Shown here: positions 19,461 through 29,981 of the stretch, one piece after another
How the letters are laid out: each line of letters starts with the position of its first letter
Position numbering within the stretch: the first letter of the stretch is position 1
Origin: Rhizobium sp.
Lineage (GTDB): Bacteria; Pseudomonadota; Alphaproteobacteria; Rhizobiales; Rhizobiaceae
Direction: 5' to 3'
Assembly: GCA_019739215.1 (NCBI GenBank)
Contig: JAHHDR010000015.1
Location: 1 to 64,000, forward strand
Length of the DNA: 64,000 nucleotides
The notes under the pieces: generated by a model
What the model saw: only the letters and a program-made list of their open reading frames with translations
Databases searched by the model: none
Told to the model about the DNA's origin: nothing
Position numbers and translations under genes: made by a program

Positions 19461-20600
19461 ATGAACCGACTCTCCACCCTCGTGCCCCTCCTCGCCTCGG
19501 CCGCGCTGCTGATGTTCGGCAACGGCCTCCAGGGCACGCTGATCGCTTGGCGCGCGGCATCGGACGGCTTTCCGGCCTGGCTCATCGGCCTGATCACCGC
19601 CGCCTATTATCTCGGCTTCGCGGCGGGCTGCTTCCACCTAACCCACATCCTCAATGCGATCGGCCACATCCGCGCCTTCTCGGCGATGGCGGCGATCGCG
19701 ACGGCGTCGATCATCCTGGCCGGCATGGTGGTCGACCCATGGCTCTGGCTGATACTCCGCCTCGTCAGCGGCTATTGCCTCGCCGTGCTGTTCGCCGTCA
19801 TCGAAAGCTGGCTCAACGCCAAGGTCGAGAATTCGGTGCGGGCGCGCACGCTGTCCGTCTATCGCTATGTCGATCTCATCGCCAATTCCTCGGCGCAGTA
19901 TTTCCTGCCCTGGTTCGGCGGGGAGACCTTCATCCTGTTCGGCATTTCGGCGATCGCCATGTCGCTGTCACTGACGCCGATCTCGCTCGCGGACCGCTCG
20001 AGCCCGGCGCCGCCCGACCGGGTGCGCTTCGACCTGCGCTACCTGTGGGTCACGTCGCCGCTGGCCGCGGTGGGATGCGTCGCGGTGGGGATGACGAACA
20101 CGGTGTATCGCGCGCTCGGGCCGGTCTACTGCCTCGGCCTCGGGTTCACGACCGAGGCGACCGCCTGGTTCCTTGCGGCCAGCATCATTTCCGGTGTCGT
20201 CCTGCAATATCCGTTCGGGCATTTCTCCGACCGCAACGACCGGCGCAGCGTCATCATGGTGGCGGCGTCGGGTGGCCTGCTGGCCAGCCTGCTGCTGTTC
20301 TTCTTTGCCGGCGCGAGCGTGTTTCTCAACATCGCCGGCGTCTTTCTGCTCGGCGCATTCTCGATGCCGCTCTATTCGATGTGCTCGGCGCATGCGAACG
20401 ACCGCGCCGGACCGGGTGATTTCGCGGTGATCTCGGCGGCCCTGCTGTTCTTCTGGGCAGCCGGCGCGGTCGCGGGCCCCTGGATGGCGGCAAGCCTGAT
20501 GGGCTGGTTCGGGCCCAAGTCGATGTTCGCCTTCACGGCCGCGGTCCAGGCTGTATTCCTGACCTATACCGTGACCCGCAAACTGCAGCGGCCCGTTTGA
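19461..20600 (+). CDS. Major facilitator superfamily transporter (YcaD-like)
   Basis: 379 residues, about 12 membrane helices, no signal peptide. The first half has GLITAAYYLGFAAGCFHLTHIL followed by RLVSGYCLAVLFAVIESWLNA; the second half has FPFGHFSDR-type loop residues (YPFGHFSDRNDRRSVI), the MFS motif A counterpart between helices 8 and 9. The closest named group I recognise is the YcaD-type putative transporters. Substrate unknown. It starts at the ATG coding MNRLSTLVPLL. Confidence 0.85.
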   Translation: MNRLSTLVPLLASAALLMFGNGLQGTLIAWRAASDGFPAWLIGLITAAYYLGFAAGCFHLTHILNAIGHIRAFSAMAAIATASIILAGMVVDPWLWLILRLVSGYCLAVLFAVIESWLNAKVENSVRARTLSVYRYVDLIANSSAQYFLPWFGGETFILFGISAIAMSLSLTPISLADRSSPAPPDRVRFDLRYLWVTSPLAAVGCVAVGMTNTVYRALGPVYCLGLGFTTEATAWFLAASIISGVVLQYPFGHFSDRNDRRSVIMVAASGGLLASLLLFFFAGASVFLNIAGVFLLGAFSMPLYSMCSAHANDRAGPGDFAVISAALLFFWAAGAVAGPWMAASLMGWFGPKSMFAFTAAVQAVFLTYTVTRKLQRPV

Positions 20601-20688
20601 TTCCGGAAAACCGCAGCAAGCGTGCGCGCGAGCCTTGATTTTTGTGCGTCCAAGGCAGATTAACGTGTCCAAACACGGATCTGTATGC

Positions 20689-21865
20689 ATGAAAAATCAT
20701 TCTCGACACGCAAGAGCTTGCTTCCGCCTGCGAAATCTTTGCCCGGCACGACTACGTCACCGTCGATACCGAATTCCTGCGCGAAACCACGTTCTGGCCG
20801 CAACTGTGCCTGATCCAGATGTCGGGGCCCGATCTGGACGCGATCGTCGACCCGCTCGCACCGGGGCTCGATCTCGCACCCTTTTTCAAGCTGATGGCGG
20901 ATGCCTCAGTCACCAAGGTCTTCCACGCCGCCCGCCAGGACATCGAAATCATCTTCAATCGCGGGGGTCTCATTCCGCATCCGATCTTCGACACCCAGGT
21001 CGCCGCGATGGTCTGCGGCTTCGGGGATTCGGTGTCCTACGACACGCTGGTCCAGAGGATCTGCAGCGAGCAGCTCGACAAGTCCTCCCGCTTCACCGAC
21101 TGGAGCCACCGGCCGCTGAGCGCCAAGCAGCTCGACTACGCCATGGCCGATGTGACCCATCTCCGGCAGGTCTACCTCCACCTCAAGACCGAACTCGAGC
21201 GCGAGGGGCGCACCGAGTGGCTCGCCGAGGAAATGGCGGTGTTGGAGTCCCGCGAAACCTACGACATTCACCCGGACGATGCCTGGCAGCGGCTGCGGAT
21301 GCGGATCAGAAAGCCGATCGAACTGGCGATCCTGCAGAAGCTCGCGGCCTGGCGCGAGCGCGAAGCCCGGGCGCGCGACGTGCCGCGGGGACGCGTGCTC
21401 AAGGACGATGCGATCTTCGAAATCGCCCAGCAGCAGCCGAAGGATACCGAGGCGCTGGGAAGGCTGCGCACGATCCCCAAGGGTTACGAGCGTTCGCAGC
21501 ATGGCGCGGCCATTCTAGGCGCGGTCAACGCCGCGCTTGCCATCGAGAAAGCCGACCTGCCGAAGGTGCCGCGGGCCCCGGCGCTGCCCGAAGGCAATGG
21601 CGCGGCCGTCGAGATGCTCAAGGTGCTGCTCAAGCTGATTGCGGAAAAGAACGGGGTTGCCGCCAAGATCATCGCCTCGAGCGAGGACCTCGACCTGATC
21701 GCCTCCAAGGGCGAAGAAGCCAATGTCGGGGCTTTGCGCGGCTGGCGGCGTGAACTCTTCGGCGAGCCGGCTATTCGCCTGATCCAGGGCGAAATGGCGC
21801 TTCGTTTCGTCAACCGCAAGGTGGACGTGGTCTCGCTTCCGACTGCCGCCGAAGAGGTCGCATAG
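20689..21865 (+). pseudogene. rnd: Ribonuclease D with a one-base error just after its start codon
   Basis: 3'-5' exoribonuclease of the DEDD superfamily that trims tRNA and other stable RNA 3' ends. Exo I is TVDTEFLRETTFW, Exo II includes FHAARQDIEI, and Exo III has YAMADVTHL. An HRDC domain follows (about residues 210-290). The open frame visible from 20819 lacks Exo I. In frame with Exo I the sequence runs back without a start codon to a five-A run (20692-20696) directly after an ATG; deleting one A gives 391 residues beginning with MKIILDTQ, the usual length. The same five-A run occurs in the left arm. The gene is therefore probably functional. Confidence 0.88.
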
Positions 21866-22016
21866 GCTGGCAGGCCCGAGGGTTGCCCCCGGACCTTCCT
21901 TCGCTGCGGAGTGCTGACTTCGCGCGACGTGCGCCGCCTGCGATGCAACCGGCGCCAAACTACATGCCATTCCGACGCACAACGCATTGCCACGCGGCGT
22001 CGAGGTCTTGCAATCG

Positions 22017-22772
22017 TCAGAAAATGAAGTCTGCGGCGCCGATGTCGTGGTGCGAGACACCCTTGAGGGTGATCGTGTCATCACCGACGGTGATCACCAC
22101 GTTCTTGCCCGCATCCCGGATGTCGAGGTCGGCGAAGGAACTGACGTCGCTGTGGAAAGACAGGTCGATGAGATCCTGGCTCTTGCCGCGCGCCTGGAAG
22201 TCGACGATCACATCCCGGCCGTCGCCCGAGACGAACTCGAAGACGTCGGCGCCTTTGCCCCCGGCGAGGATGTCGTTGCCCGTGCCGCCGACGAGCCGAT
22301 CGGCACCGTCGCCGCCATTGAGGCGGTCGGCGCCACCGAGGCCGTAGACCGTGTCGTTGCCGCCCAGCGCGTTGATCACATCGTTCTTGTCGGCTGCTTC
22401 GATCTCGTTGGAATAGTTGTTGCCCTTGATGACATAGCCCTGGTCCGCAAGGTACTGCTTGAAGATCGCGCCGGACTCGACTTCCGCGCCGTCCATCTTG
22501 AGGCCCGACGCCTTGTAGGCGAGCTTGCCGTCCTCGTAGACGGCCATGCCGGTCAGTTGCTTGATGCCGGCGTCGTAATCGCCCGACATCACCTTCGACC
22601 AGTTGAACGAGCCGCTCAGCACCACATAGTCCGACTTGCTCTCGGATATGATGATGTCGCCGTTCTTCGAGATCGTGTAGTCGGGATCCTTGCCCTTCAA
22701 CGCGTCGAGGTCGACATTGGAGATGTGGAATTCGAAATTGGTGATTTTCGCGCCGAGGAAGATGCTGGGCAT
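22017..22772 (-). CDS. RTX calcium-binding protein 3
   Basis: 251 residues. N-terminal beta-rich domain of about 130 residues (FLGAKITNFEFHISNVDLDAL, a Hcp1-like or phospholipid-binding look but not assignable). It is followed by four to five RTX repeats (GGNDTVYGL, GGADRLNGG, DGADRLVGG, TGNDILAGG) and a C-terminus ending DIGAADFIF. Start at the ATG coding MPSIFLGA. As with the other two RTX genes, the tail suggests type I secretion. It lies between convergent rnd and downstream ppx. Confidence 0.78.
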   Translation of the reverse strand: MPSIFLGAKITNFEFHISNVDLDALKGKDPDYTISKNGDIIISESKSDYVVLSGSFNWSKVMSGDYDAGIKQLTGMAVYEDGKLAYKASGLKMDGAEVESGAIFKQYLADQGYVIKGNNYSNEIEAADKNDVINALGGNDTVYGLGGADRLNGGDGADRLVGGTGNDILAGGKGADVFEFVSGDGRDVIVDFQARGKSQDLIDLSFHSDVSSFADLDIRDAGKNVVITVGDDTITLKGVSHHDIGAADFIF

Positions 22773-22907
22773 GTTGGTGTTTTCTCCGCCGTTGTTGCGA
22801 AGAAGATAGGGCTGCAATCCTTACCAAATCGGCGCCACCAAGCCCCCCAGGAACCACCGTTGGGAATTAGTATTTACAACCGGTTTACGGAAACGATAAA
22901 ATTCTTG

Positions 22908-24435
22908 TCATTCAAATCGGAAGGCGAGCCGTTTTCCCGTCAGTTTTGCGAGCTGCTGCAGGCGACCCTCGATCCGCTCGCCCTGGAAGGCGGCAAAGTC
23001 GTGGGGAACGACGAGTTCGAGGTCCAGGCCGGATGCAGTATCTTTCGGCTGCTCGAAGCGCAGATGCCTGACCACACCCGGCATGGATGCCGAGAAGACG
23101 TAGGCGACACGCAGCAGGCCGCCGAGAAGCTTTGCGAGTTCAAGAAAGCGCGGCGTGGCGATGGTCGCCAGTTCGCCAGTTTCCTGGTCGTCGCGCAGGC
23201 CCTCGAAACGATAGTAGTTGGTGAGCGCGATGAAGGCCCTGCCGGGGTGAGTGATCCCGGTGAAGGCGCCATGGGCGATGAGGTTCAGGGCCTGGCGGCC
23301 GCGATAGTCGGGGTGGGCGCGCCAACTGATGTCGGCAAGCAGGCAGGCCGCCTGGCGATAGCGCGCCTCCTCCACGGTTTCGCGAACGCCGAAGGCCGGC
23401 AGCATCTCGCCGGACCACGCCGCCAGTTCGCGCGCATGTTCGGGCGAACGCGCGCGCAGGATGGCGAGTTCGCCCGCCACCGACAGCAACGGATCCTGGC
23501 GCCGCTCGGAATCCGACAGCAGCGAATAGAGATAGCCTTCGCGCACGCCGCCTTGCGAGAACGAAATGCGCGACGGCTTCATCTCCGCCAGAACCTCGCG
23601 CATGGCAATGGCGCCATAGGGCAGAAGGGCGCGGCGCGATCGCGAGACCGACTGGTAGGCCGGCTCCCTCTGGTCCTTGTTGCGGATGACTTCGTCGAGG
23701 AAGATCATCGCCTCGTCGAGACCGAGACGGTAGTCCTGGATCATGTGGAGCGGATAATTGCGCAACTCCATGTGGAGCTTGGCAAGCGCGCGCCAAGTGC
23801 CGCCGACGGCATAGAACGTCCGCCCCTCGCCTTCCTTGAGAAAGTCGACTTCGCGCAGGAACTTGCGCGCGACATTGGCGGCCTTGGTCAGTGACCCGCC
23901 CGCCTGCTCGGACAGCCTGATCCCGCCGAGCGGCGTGGTCAGCCCCTTGCCGTGGTTGCGGCCCTTGACATCGACCAGTTCTAGCGAGCCGCCGCCGAGG
24001 TCGCCGACAATGCCGTCAGCGTCGAAATAGCCGCTGACGATGCCCAGCGCGGAAAAAATGCGCCTCTTCCTCGCCGGACAGCAGCCGGATCTTCTGGCCG
24101 AGGATGGCCTCGGCCTTGCGGATGAAATCCGGGCCGTTCCTGGCATCGCGCGCAGCCGCCGTGGCGATGGCATAGGTGGTGCCCGAGCGCGCCTGGCTGG
24201 CCAGCGCCTTGAAACGGGCCAGCGCCGCGAGCGCACGCTCGACGCTTGCCGGCTCCATGTTGCCGGTCTGCGCCAGGCCCTTGCCGAGCCCGCACATCAC
24301 CTTCTCGTTGAACAGCATGGCCGGGGAGCGATTGAGCCCCTCGTAAATCACCAACCTGATCGAGTTGGATCCGATGTCGACGACGGACACCGGCTTCATA
24401 CCGGGCAGGCGCCCCTGGGCTTCAGATTCGACCAT
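22908..24435 (-). pseudogene. ppx: Exopolyphosphatase with a one-base frameshift (probable error)
   Basis: Ppx/GppA phosphatase, which hydrolyses terminal phosphate from polyphosphate or converts pppGpp. The N-terminal ASKHA phosphate-binding loop is SVVDIGSNSIRLVIYEG, and the second is GDLGGGSLELVDV. The C-terminal part is helical. The frame changes at a six-base A run on the + strand (24053-24058), where five would read HFSALGIVSG across the break. Corrected length is 508 residues, normal for rhizobial Ppx. It sits 20 bases downstream of ppk on the same strand, so the two form a polyphosphate operon. Confidence 0.88.
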
Positions 24436-24455
24436 CAGGCTTCAGCAGACAGCTT

Positions 24456-26654
24456 CTATTTCCTGCCGGAGGGGAACCTGCCGGCGATCAGTTTCGGCGC
24501 GCTTGATTTCAAGGCCTCGCCTCGTCCGGAGAGCGAGGGATTGGTCATGAAATAGAGCTGCGCGTTGAATGGCTCCTCTCCTTCGCGGACGCTGACGCGC
24601 CTCGAAGTGCCGTCGGGGAGTATCTCGTAGGACTGCTGGTTGTCAATCAGGTTGGCCAGCATGATCTGGGACAGGACCTGCTCATGCACAGTCTTGTTCA
24701 CGAGCGGAACGAGCGTCTCGACGCGACGGTCGAGGTTGCGCGGCATCATGTCGGCGGAGCCGATATAGACCAGCGCCTTCTCGTGCGGCAGGCCGTGGCC
24801 GTTGCCGAAACAGAAGATGCGGCTGTGTTCGAGGAAGCGGCCGACGATCGAACGCACCCAGATGTTTTCCGACAGTCCTTCGACCTGCGGCCTGAGGCAG
24901 CAGATGCCGCGCACAACCAGTTCGACCTTCACGCCGACGGCACTCGCATCATAGAGCGCGTCGATGATCTCGGGATCGACCAGCGAGTTCATCTTCATCC
25001 AGATCGCCGCCGGCTTTCCGGCCTGGGCATGGGCGATCTCCTCGTTGATGTGCTGGAGAATGCGGGGCCGCAGCGTGTTGGGCGAGACCGCAAGCTTCAT
25101 GCCCGCCTCGGGCTCGCCATAGCCGGTGATGAAGTTGAAGACATTGGCCATGTCATGGGCGATGACAGGGCTGCAGGTGAAGTAGCTCAGGTCGGTGTAG
25201 ATCTTGGCCGTGACCGGATGGTAGTTGCCGGTGCCGAGATGGCAGTAGGTGCGCAGCCGGCCGTCCTCGCGGCGGACGACCATGCTCATCTTGGCATGGG
25301 TCTTGAGTTCGATGAAACCGAAGACGACCTGGACGCCGGCGCGCTCGAGGTCGCGCGCCCAGCGGATGTTGGCCTCCTCGTCGAAACGGGCCTTGAGTTC
25401 GACCAGCGCCGTCACCGATTTTCCGGACTCAGCCGCGTCGATCAGGGCGCGGACGACCGGGCTGTCATTGGAGGTGCGGTACAGCGTCTGCTTGATCGCC
25501 ACCACGTCAGGGTCGCGCGCAGCCTGCAGCAGGAACTGCACCACCACGTCGAAACTCTCATAGGGGTGATGGACGATCATGTCCTTCTCGCGGATAGCGG
25601 CGAAGCAATCGCCGCCATGTTCGCGCACCCGCTCGGGATGGCGTGCATTATAGGCGCTGAAGCGCAGGTCGTCGCGCGGGGCCCTGGCGATTTCGGACAA
25701 TGCATCGAGCGCGAGGAAGCCCGGAAGAACCGAGGTGCGATTGTCGGGAACGCCGAGTTCGTGGGTGACGAAGCTGCGCAGCGACTTCGGCATCTCGCTG
25801 TCGGTCTCGATGCGGATCACGGAGCCGCGGCGGCGGCGCTTGAGCGCGCTTTCGAAGAACAGCACCAGATCCTCGGCCTCTTCCTCGACTTCGATATCGC
25901 TGTCGCGGATCAGCCGGAAGGTGCCCGATCCCTCGACCTTGTAGCCCGGAAACAGCTTGGTGATGAAGCTGAGGACCGTGTCCTCGAGCGTGATGTAGCG
26001 CAGCACGCCCTTCTGGTCGGGCAGCCGTATGAAGCGATCCAGCGCCTGCGGCAGGCGGATGAGGCCGGTCATGGGCTCCTTGCCGGTGAGACTGGTCAGT
26101 TGCAGGGCGATCGAGAATCCGAGGTTGGGAATGAAAGGAAATGGGTGCGCCGGATCGATGCAGAGCGGCGTCAGCACCGGGAAGATCGCCTCGTCGAACT
26201 CCTTCTCCAGCCACTTGCGGTCGTCCTTGGTCAGCGCACTGGGCCTGACGATCAGGATGTCCTCGCGAACGAGATACTGCTGCAAGACGGCGAGCGCCGC
26301 CTGCTGTTCCATCTGCAGATTATTGATTTCCTTCAGAATTGCTTCGAGCTGCTCCGCCGGTGTCCGACCGTCGGGGCTTTTGATGGTAACGTTGGCGCGC
26401 ACCTGCCCTTCGAGGCCGGCCACGCGGACCATGAAGAATTCGTCGAGATTGTTTGCCGATATCGACAGGAACCGCACCCGCTCGAGCAGCGGATGATTGG
26501 TGTTCAGCGTCTCCTCGAGAACGCGCCTGTTGAACTGCAGCCAGGAAAATTCGCGATTGATGAACCGCTCGGGTCGCTGGCGGATCTCCACTTCGCCGGC
26601 GACCGGCGGTTCGGCGACCAGTTCCGGCGGCAATTTGGCGACACCTGCTTCCAT
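24456..26654 (-). CDS. ppk: Polyphosphate kinase 1
   Basis: 732 residues. PPK1 builds polyphosphate from ATP through a phosphohistidine. The N domain shows [20 protein letters not shown] and [14 protein letters not shown]. The two catalytic histidine regions are seen in [19 protein letters not shown] and [14 protein letters not shown]. Start placed at the ATG coding MEAGVAKLP, as the longer frame adds 27 residues with no similarity to the family. Upstream of ppx. Confidence 0.93.
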   Translation of the reverse strand: MEAGVAKLPPELVAEPPVAGEVEIRQRPERFINREFSWLQFNRRVLEETLNTNHPLLERVRFLSISANNLDEFFMVRVAGLEGQVRANVTIKSPDGRTPAEQLEAILKEINNLQMEQQAALAVLQQYLVREDILIVRPSALTKDDRKWLEKEFDEAIFPVLTPLCIDPAHPFPFIPNLGFSIALQLTSLTGKEPMTGLIRLPQALDRFIRLPDQKGVLRYITLEDTVLSFITKLFPGYKVEGSGTFRLIRDSDIEVEEEAEDLVLFFESALKRRRRGSVIRIETDSEMPKSLRSFVTHELGVPDNRTSVLPGFLALDALSEIARAPRDDLRFSAYNARHPERVREHGGDCFAAIREKDMIVHHPYESFDVVVQFLLQAARDPDVVAIKQTLYRTSNDSPVVRALIDAAESGKSVTALVELKARFDEEANIRWARDLERAGVQVVFGFIELKTHAKMSMVVRREDGRLRTYCHLGTGNYHPVTAKIYTDLSYFTCSPVIAHDMANVFNFITGYGEPEAGMKLAVSPNTLRPRILQHINEEIAHAQAGKPAAIWMKMNSLVDPEIIDALYDASAVGVKVELVVRGICCLRPQVEGLSENIWVRSIVGRFLEHSRIFCFGNGHGLPHEKALVYIGSADMMPRNLDRRVETLVPLVNKTVHEQVLSQIMLANLIDNQQSYEILPDGTSRRVSVREGEEPFNAQLYFMTNPSLSGRGEALKSSAPKLIAGRFPSGRK

Positions 26655-26731
26655 CTCTTCCAACTCCCGCGACTCCCTGCTGCCGGCAACGCCGGAGCGA
26701 ATATTACAGATTGATGACAGCCGCGTGACAG

Positions 26732-27430
26732 TCAATCATCCGCGTGCGGCAGGGATCCGAGAACCTCCGCCGCCAGCGCGCGGCTGATGCGCGTTCCCCG
26801 CGCCAGCGCCAGGCGATCGAGACGCTCGACGATCGACTGCGCGGCGGCAAGCGAGCGCTCCATGCGCGGCACGATATAGGCGATCACTTTGTCGTCGGCG
26901 AGCAATTGCCGGTCGGCAAAGAGCTTGACCAGGATCTGTCCAAGCAACAGGTCGTCAGGCGGCCCGATCTCCACCGTCATCGCCGCCTTGAGCCGCGAGG
27001 CGAGGTCCGGCAGCGTGACACCCCAGGCCATCGGCCAGCTCCGCGCCGTGATCAGCAGGCTGGTGCCGGCCGAGCGCACGGCGTTGATCAGATGGAACAG
27101 TTGCGTCTGGTCGAACCCCTCGCGGTCCGCGTCCTCGATCAGCACCGGCCCCTCGCCGGCGCGCGTCACCGCATCGGACCCCGCAACGGCGCGGACTCTC
27201 GCAGCGCCGCTCCTGCGAGCCCATACCTCCGCCAGATGCGACTTTCCGGAGCCTTCCGGGCCGGTGATGATGACGACGGGCGACGGCCATTCCGGCCAGC
27301 GATCGATGATCGAGGCCGCGGCGCTCACGGGATCGGAGATCACGAGATCATCGCGCCCGCGCGCCGCCTCGTGGCGGAATTCGAGCGGCAGTTGCTCGGG
27401 TTTGCCGGCTCTTGGCGTCATGCGGATCAC
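26732..27430 (-). CDS. hdaA: HdaA/DnaA-family regulator of replication initiation
   Basis: 232 residues, a short AAA+ protein related to DnaA but without its DNA-binding domain IV. It starts with a clamp-binding-like motif (EQLPLEF), has Walker [11 protein letters not shown] and a Walker B-like VLIEDAD, and ends with the lid helices ([21 protein letters not shown]). HdaA acts with the DnaN clamp to stimulate ATP hydrolysis by DnaA and prevent re-initiation. It follows the AI-2E transporter by 4 bases, an arrangement common in this order. Confidence 0.85.
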   Translation of the reverse strand: MIRMTPRAGKPEQLPLEFRHEAARGRDDLVISDPVSAAASIIDRWPEWPSPVVIITGPEGSGKSHLAEVWARRSGAARVRAVAGSDAVTRAGEGPVLIEDADREGFDQTQLFHLINAVRSAGTSLLITARSWPMAWGVTLPDLASRLKAAMTVEIGPPDDLLLGQILVKLFADRQLLADDKVIAYIVPRMERSLAAAQSIVERLDRLALARGTRISRALAAEVLGSLPHADD

Positions 27431-27434
27431 TCTA

Positions 27435-28577
27435 TCACTTATCCCTGACGATCAGAACCGTCGCGTCCTCGGCGATCAGTTCGGTCTGGTCCGGCGGCGC
27501 GCCGCCATGGTAGAGGTCGCTATCGAGGTAACGCGAGATCGCATAGCGCACGAGCACGGCGATGGACGCCGAAGCCGGGACGGCGACCAGCAGCCCGACG
27601 AAGCCGAACAGCGCGCCGAAGGCAAGCAGCGCGAACATCAGCCAGACCGGATGCAGGCCGACGCGCTCGCCGATCAGCTTGGGCTGCAGCACATAGCCGT
27701 CGATGATCTGGCCGACGAAAAATATCCCCGCAATCAACAGGATCCACGGGTAATCCGGCCAGAACTGCACCAGCGCCACGCCGACCGACAGCACGAGACC
27801 GACGAGCGAACCGAGATAGGGAATGAAGGAAATCAGCCCGGAGACGATGCCGATCAGCAGGCCAAAATTCAGCCCCGCCAGCGACAGGCTGCCGCCATAG
27901 AGGATCGCCAGAACCAGGCAGATCGTGCCCTGCCCGCGCACGAATCCGGCGATCGCGTCGTCCATTTCGCCTGCCAGCCGCCGCACCACGTTCACCCAGT
28001 CCCGCGGCACCCAGCCGTCGACCTTGGCGATCATCCTGTCCCAGTCGAGCAGGATGTAGAAGGCCACGACGGGCGTGATGACGAACAGCGAGAGTATGTC
28101 GACCAGCGCCTTGCCGGACGCCCATATCTGCACGAAGATCCCGGCCAGGAAGCTCGCGCCCTCGCCGGCATATTTGGCGAGATTTTCCTTCAATACGCCA
28201 AGCTGGCCCTTCATCCAGGCCGGCATGACCTCGGAATTGGGATCGGCGACCAGTTGCTGCAAGCTGGAGATATAGCCAGGCACCTTCTCGGCGAACTCGG
28301 ATGCCTGCGTCACCAGAAGCGGGATCACGATGATGAAGGCGAGCACCAGGAGGATGACGAAGGTGAGCAGGATGAGCGACGTCGCGGCCATGCGCGACAG
28401 CCCCCAGCGTTCCAGCCTGTCGGCTACCGGATCGAGAAAATACGCCAGCGCCATGCCTGCGACGAAGGGCAGCAGGATCGTCGAGAACAGCCAGAGGAAA
28501 ACGACGAAGAAGGCGAGCACGAAGAGCCAGAAGACCACCTGCCGCCTCAGGCTCCGTGCGGAAATATGGGTGGCCAT
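27435..28577 (-). CDS. AI-2E/PerM family transporter
   Basis: 380 residues with about eight membrane helices. N-terminal pairs at VVFWLFVLAFFVVFLWLFST and SLILLTFVILLVLAFIIVIP, a long central soluble part, then LSLAGLNFGLLIGIVSGLIS and the C-terminal LMFALLAFGALFGFVGLLVA. Members export small molecules or act as Na+/H+ exchangers; substrate here unknown. Start at the ATG coding MATHISARSL. Divergent from the adenylate cyclase. Confidence 0.85.
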   Translation of the reverse strand: MATHISARSLRRQVVFWLFVLAFFVVFLWLFSTILLPFVAGMALAYFLDPVADRLERWGLSRMAATSLILLTFVILLVLAFIIVIPLLVTQASEFAEKVPGYISSLQQLVADPNSEVMPAWMKGQLGVLKENLAKYAGEGASFLAGIFVQIWASGKALVDILSLFVITPVVAFYILLDWDRMIAKVDGWVPRDWVNVVRRLAGEMDDAIAGFVRGQGTICLVLAILYGGSLSLAGLNFGLLIGIVSGLISFIPYLGSLVGLVLSVGVALVQFWPDYPWILLIAGIFFVGQIIDGYVLQPKLIGERVGLHPVWLMFALLAFGALFGFVGLLVAVPASASIAVLVRYAISRYLDSDLYHGGAPPDQTELIAEDATVLIVRDK

Positions 28578-28733
28578 CCGTCGATCCCCGTGAACAATCA
28601 CTGGAGGCAATAGGATGGCTGCACTATATGGTCAAGTATGAGGCGCGCGCCGCGGCGGCGCCGCCGACATGGCGAGAGGACGCGGATCGGTGTTGCCGCC
28701 CTTGAGCGCCGCAGTTGCCCGGAGACATTTCGC

Positions 28734-29963
28734 ATGGGAGTGACCGAAGACCAGGTCTCCACCGCCCTCCTTGCCGACGACGGCACATGGCCGTCCGCCC
28801 GGCGCCAGGTCCTCGACTGGCTGGTCGGCGAGACCCAGCACGAGCGCTTCGTCGACAATATCCTCGTCGCCCTGTCCGAGCGGTTGGTTGCCGCGGGCGT
28901 GCCGGTGGCGCGCGTCTCGCTGCATTTCCAGACCAACCACCCGCAATGGCGCGGCGCGCGGCTTCTGTGGCGGACGGGCCTGGCGGAGGCCGAGGTCGAT
29001 CTCTACGGCTACGAAATCCAGCATGAGGAGGCGTTTCTCCAGAGCCCACTCAGGGTGATCCGCGACGGCGTCGACGCGCTTCGCCGAAATCTGGAGGAGC
29101 CGGTGACTGATCCCGTCGCCGAAGCCTCGCTCTATGCCGACCTTCGCGCCGAGGGTATGACCGAATACGTGGCGCTGGCGCTGGCCCATACGCTGGGCAA
29201 GCGTCATGTCGCGACTTTCTCCACAAAACGCAGCGGCGGTTTTTCTGAGGAACATCTTCTTGTACTCAAGGATATCCTGCCGGTCCTGTCGCTCGTCACC
29301 GAGGTGCGCCTCAAGAACGTGATGGCGCGCACGTTGCTGCGCACCTATGTCGGGCCGCATGCGAGCGAGGAGATCCTTGCGGGTGCCACGACCCGTGGCA
29401 GCGGTGCCACCAAGAGCGCCGCCATCATGGTCTGCGACATGCGCGATTTCACCACCCTGTCCTCGCTTTGGCCGCGCGACTATGTGATCGAACTGCTCAA
29501 CGACTATTTCGATGCGCTGTCGGGGCCGATCGAGGACCATGGCGGCGAGATCCTGAAATTCATGGGCGATGGGCTGCTGGCCATTTTCCCGCTGTCCGTG
29601 CCCACGGCCTGCGCAGACCTGCTCGCCGCAATCCGCGAAGGTCGCAAGGCGATGGCGGCGCTGAACGCGAAGAGCGCGGCGGACGGCCATCCGCAGCTCG
29701 GCTACGGCGTCGGCGTGCATCTCGGCGATGTGATGTATGGCAATATCGGCTCGCGGCGCCGGCTCGACTTCACGGTGATCGGGCCCGCGGTCAACGTCGC
29801 CTCGCGTCTTGAAAGCCTCACGAAGGATACCGGGCAGCCGGTCCTGCTGTCACGCGCCTTCGTCGAGCATGCGGGATGCGAGGCCGACGTCGATCACCTC
29901 GGGGCGCACATCCTCAAGGGGCTTGCGGAGCCGGTCGAGGTGGCGGCCCTCAGGCTCGACTGA
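28734..29963 (+). CDS. Class III adenylate/guanylate cyclase
   Basis: 409 residues, cytoplasmic (no membrane helix). The N-terminal 200 residues form a sensor-like region typical of rhizobial cyclases (LVGETQHERFVDNILVAL, HPQWRGARLLW). The C-terminal catalytic domain (about 215-400) has the first metal aspartate in VCDMRDFTTLSSLWP, the second in LKFMGDGLLAIF, and the transition-state region GPAVNVASRLESL. It makes cAMP (or cGMP). Start at the ATG after TTTCGC coding MGVTEDQV. Monocistronic, divergent from the transporter. Confidence 0.88.
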   Translation: MGVTEDQVSTALLADDGTWPSARRQVLDWLVGETQHERFVDNILVALSERLVAAGVPVARVSLHFQTNHPQWRGARLLWRTGLAEAEVDLYGYEIQHEEAFLQSPLRVIRDGVDALRRNLEEPVTDPVAEASLYADLRAEGMTEYVALALAHTLGKRHVATFSTKRSGGFSEEHLLVLKDILPVLSLVTEVRLKNVMARTLLRTYVGPHASEEILAGATTRGSGATKSAAIMVCDMRDFTTLSSLWPRDYVIELLNDYFDALSGPIEDHGGEILKFMGDGLLAIFPLSVPTACADLLAAIREGRKAMAALNAKSAADGHPQLGYGVGVHLGDVMYGNIGSRRRLDFTVIGPAVNVASRLESLTKDTGQPVLLSRAFVEHAGCEADVDHLGAHILKGLAEPVEVAALRLD

Positions 29964-29981
29964 CCGGATTGCGGCGCTGTG

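Larger units (their letters stand above)
10809..21590. repeat. Right arm of the inverted duplication (better copy)
   Basis: This arm mirrors 1-10805. The genes creD, the SRPBCC pair, VOC, both RTX genes and MFS are open here. Frame breaks remain in aspS (two) and rnd (one), and they are shared with the left arm. The ArsR-type gene has a break private to this arm. Beyond 21590 the sequence is unique and continues rnd without interruption, so this arm is joined to the real chromosome. Confidence 0.97.

Noticed and set aside
21987-23894. 635-codon frame across the RTX 3 gene and ppx
   Set aside because: Runs antisense through two recognisable genes; shadow frame.
24684-26714. 676-codon frame antisense to ppk
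   Set aside because: Mirror frame of a GC-rich gene; the opposite strand encodes a full PPK1 with all motifs.
28638-28733. N-terminal extension of the adenylate cyclase
   Set aside because: Arginine-rich, low-complexity reading of the promoter region; the ATG at 28734 gives the usual start.
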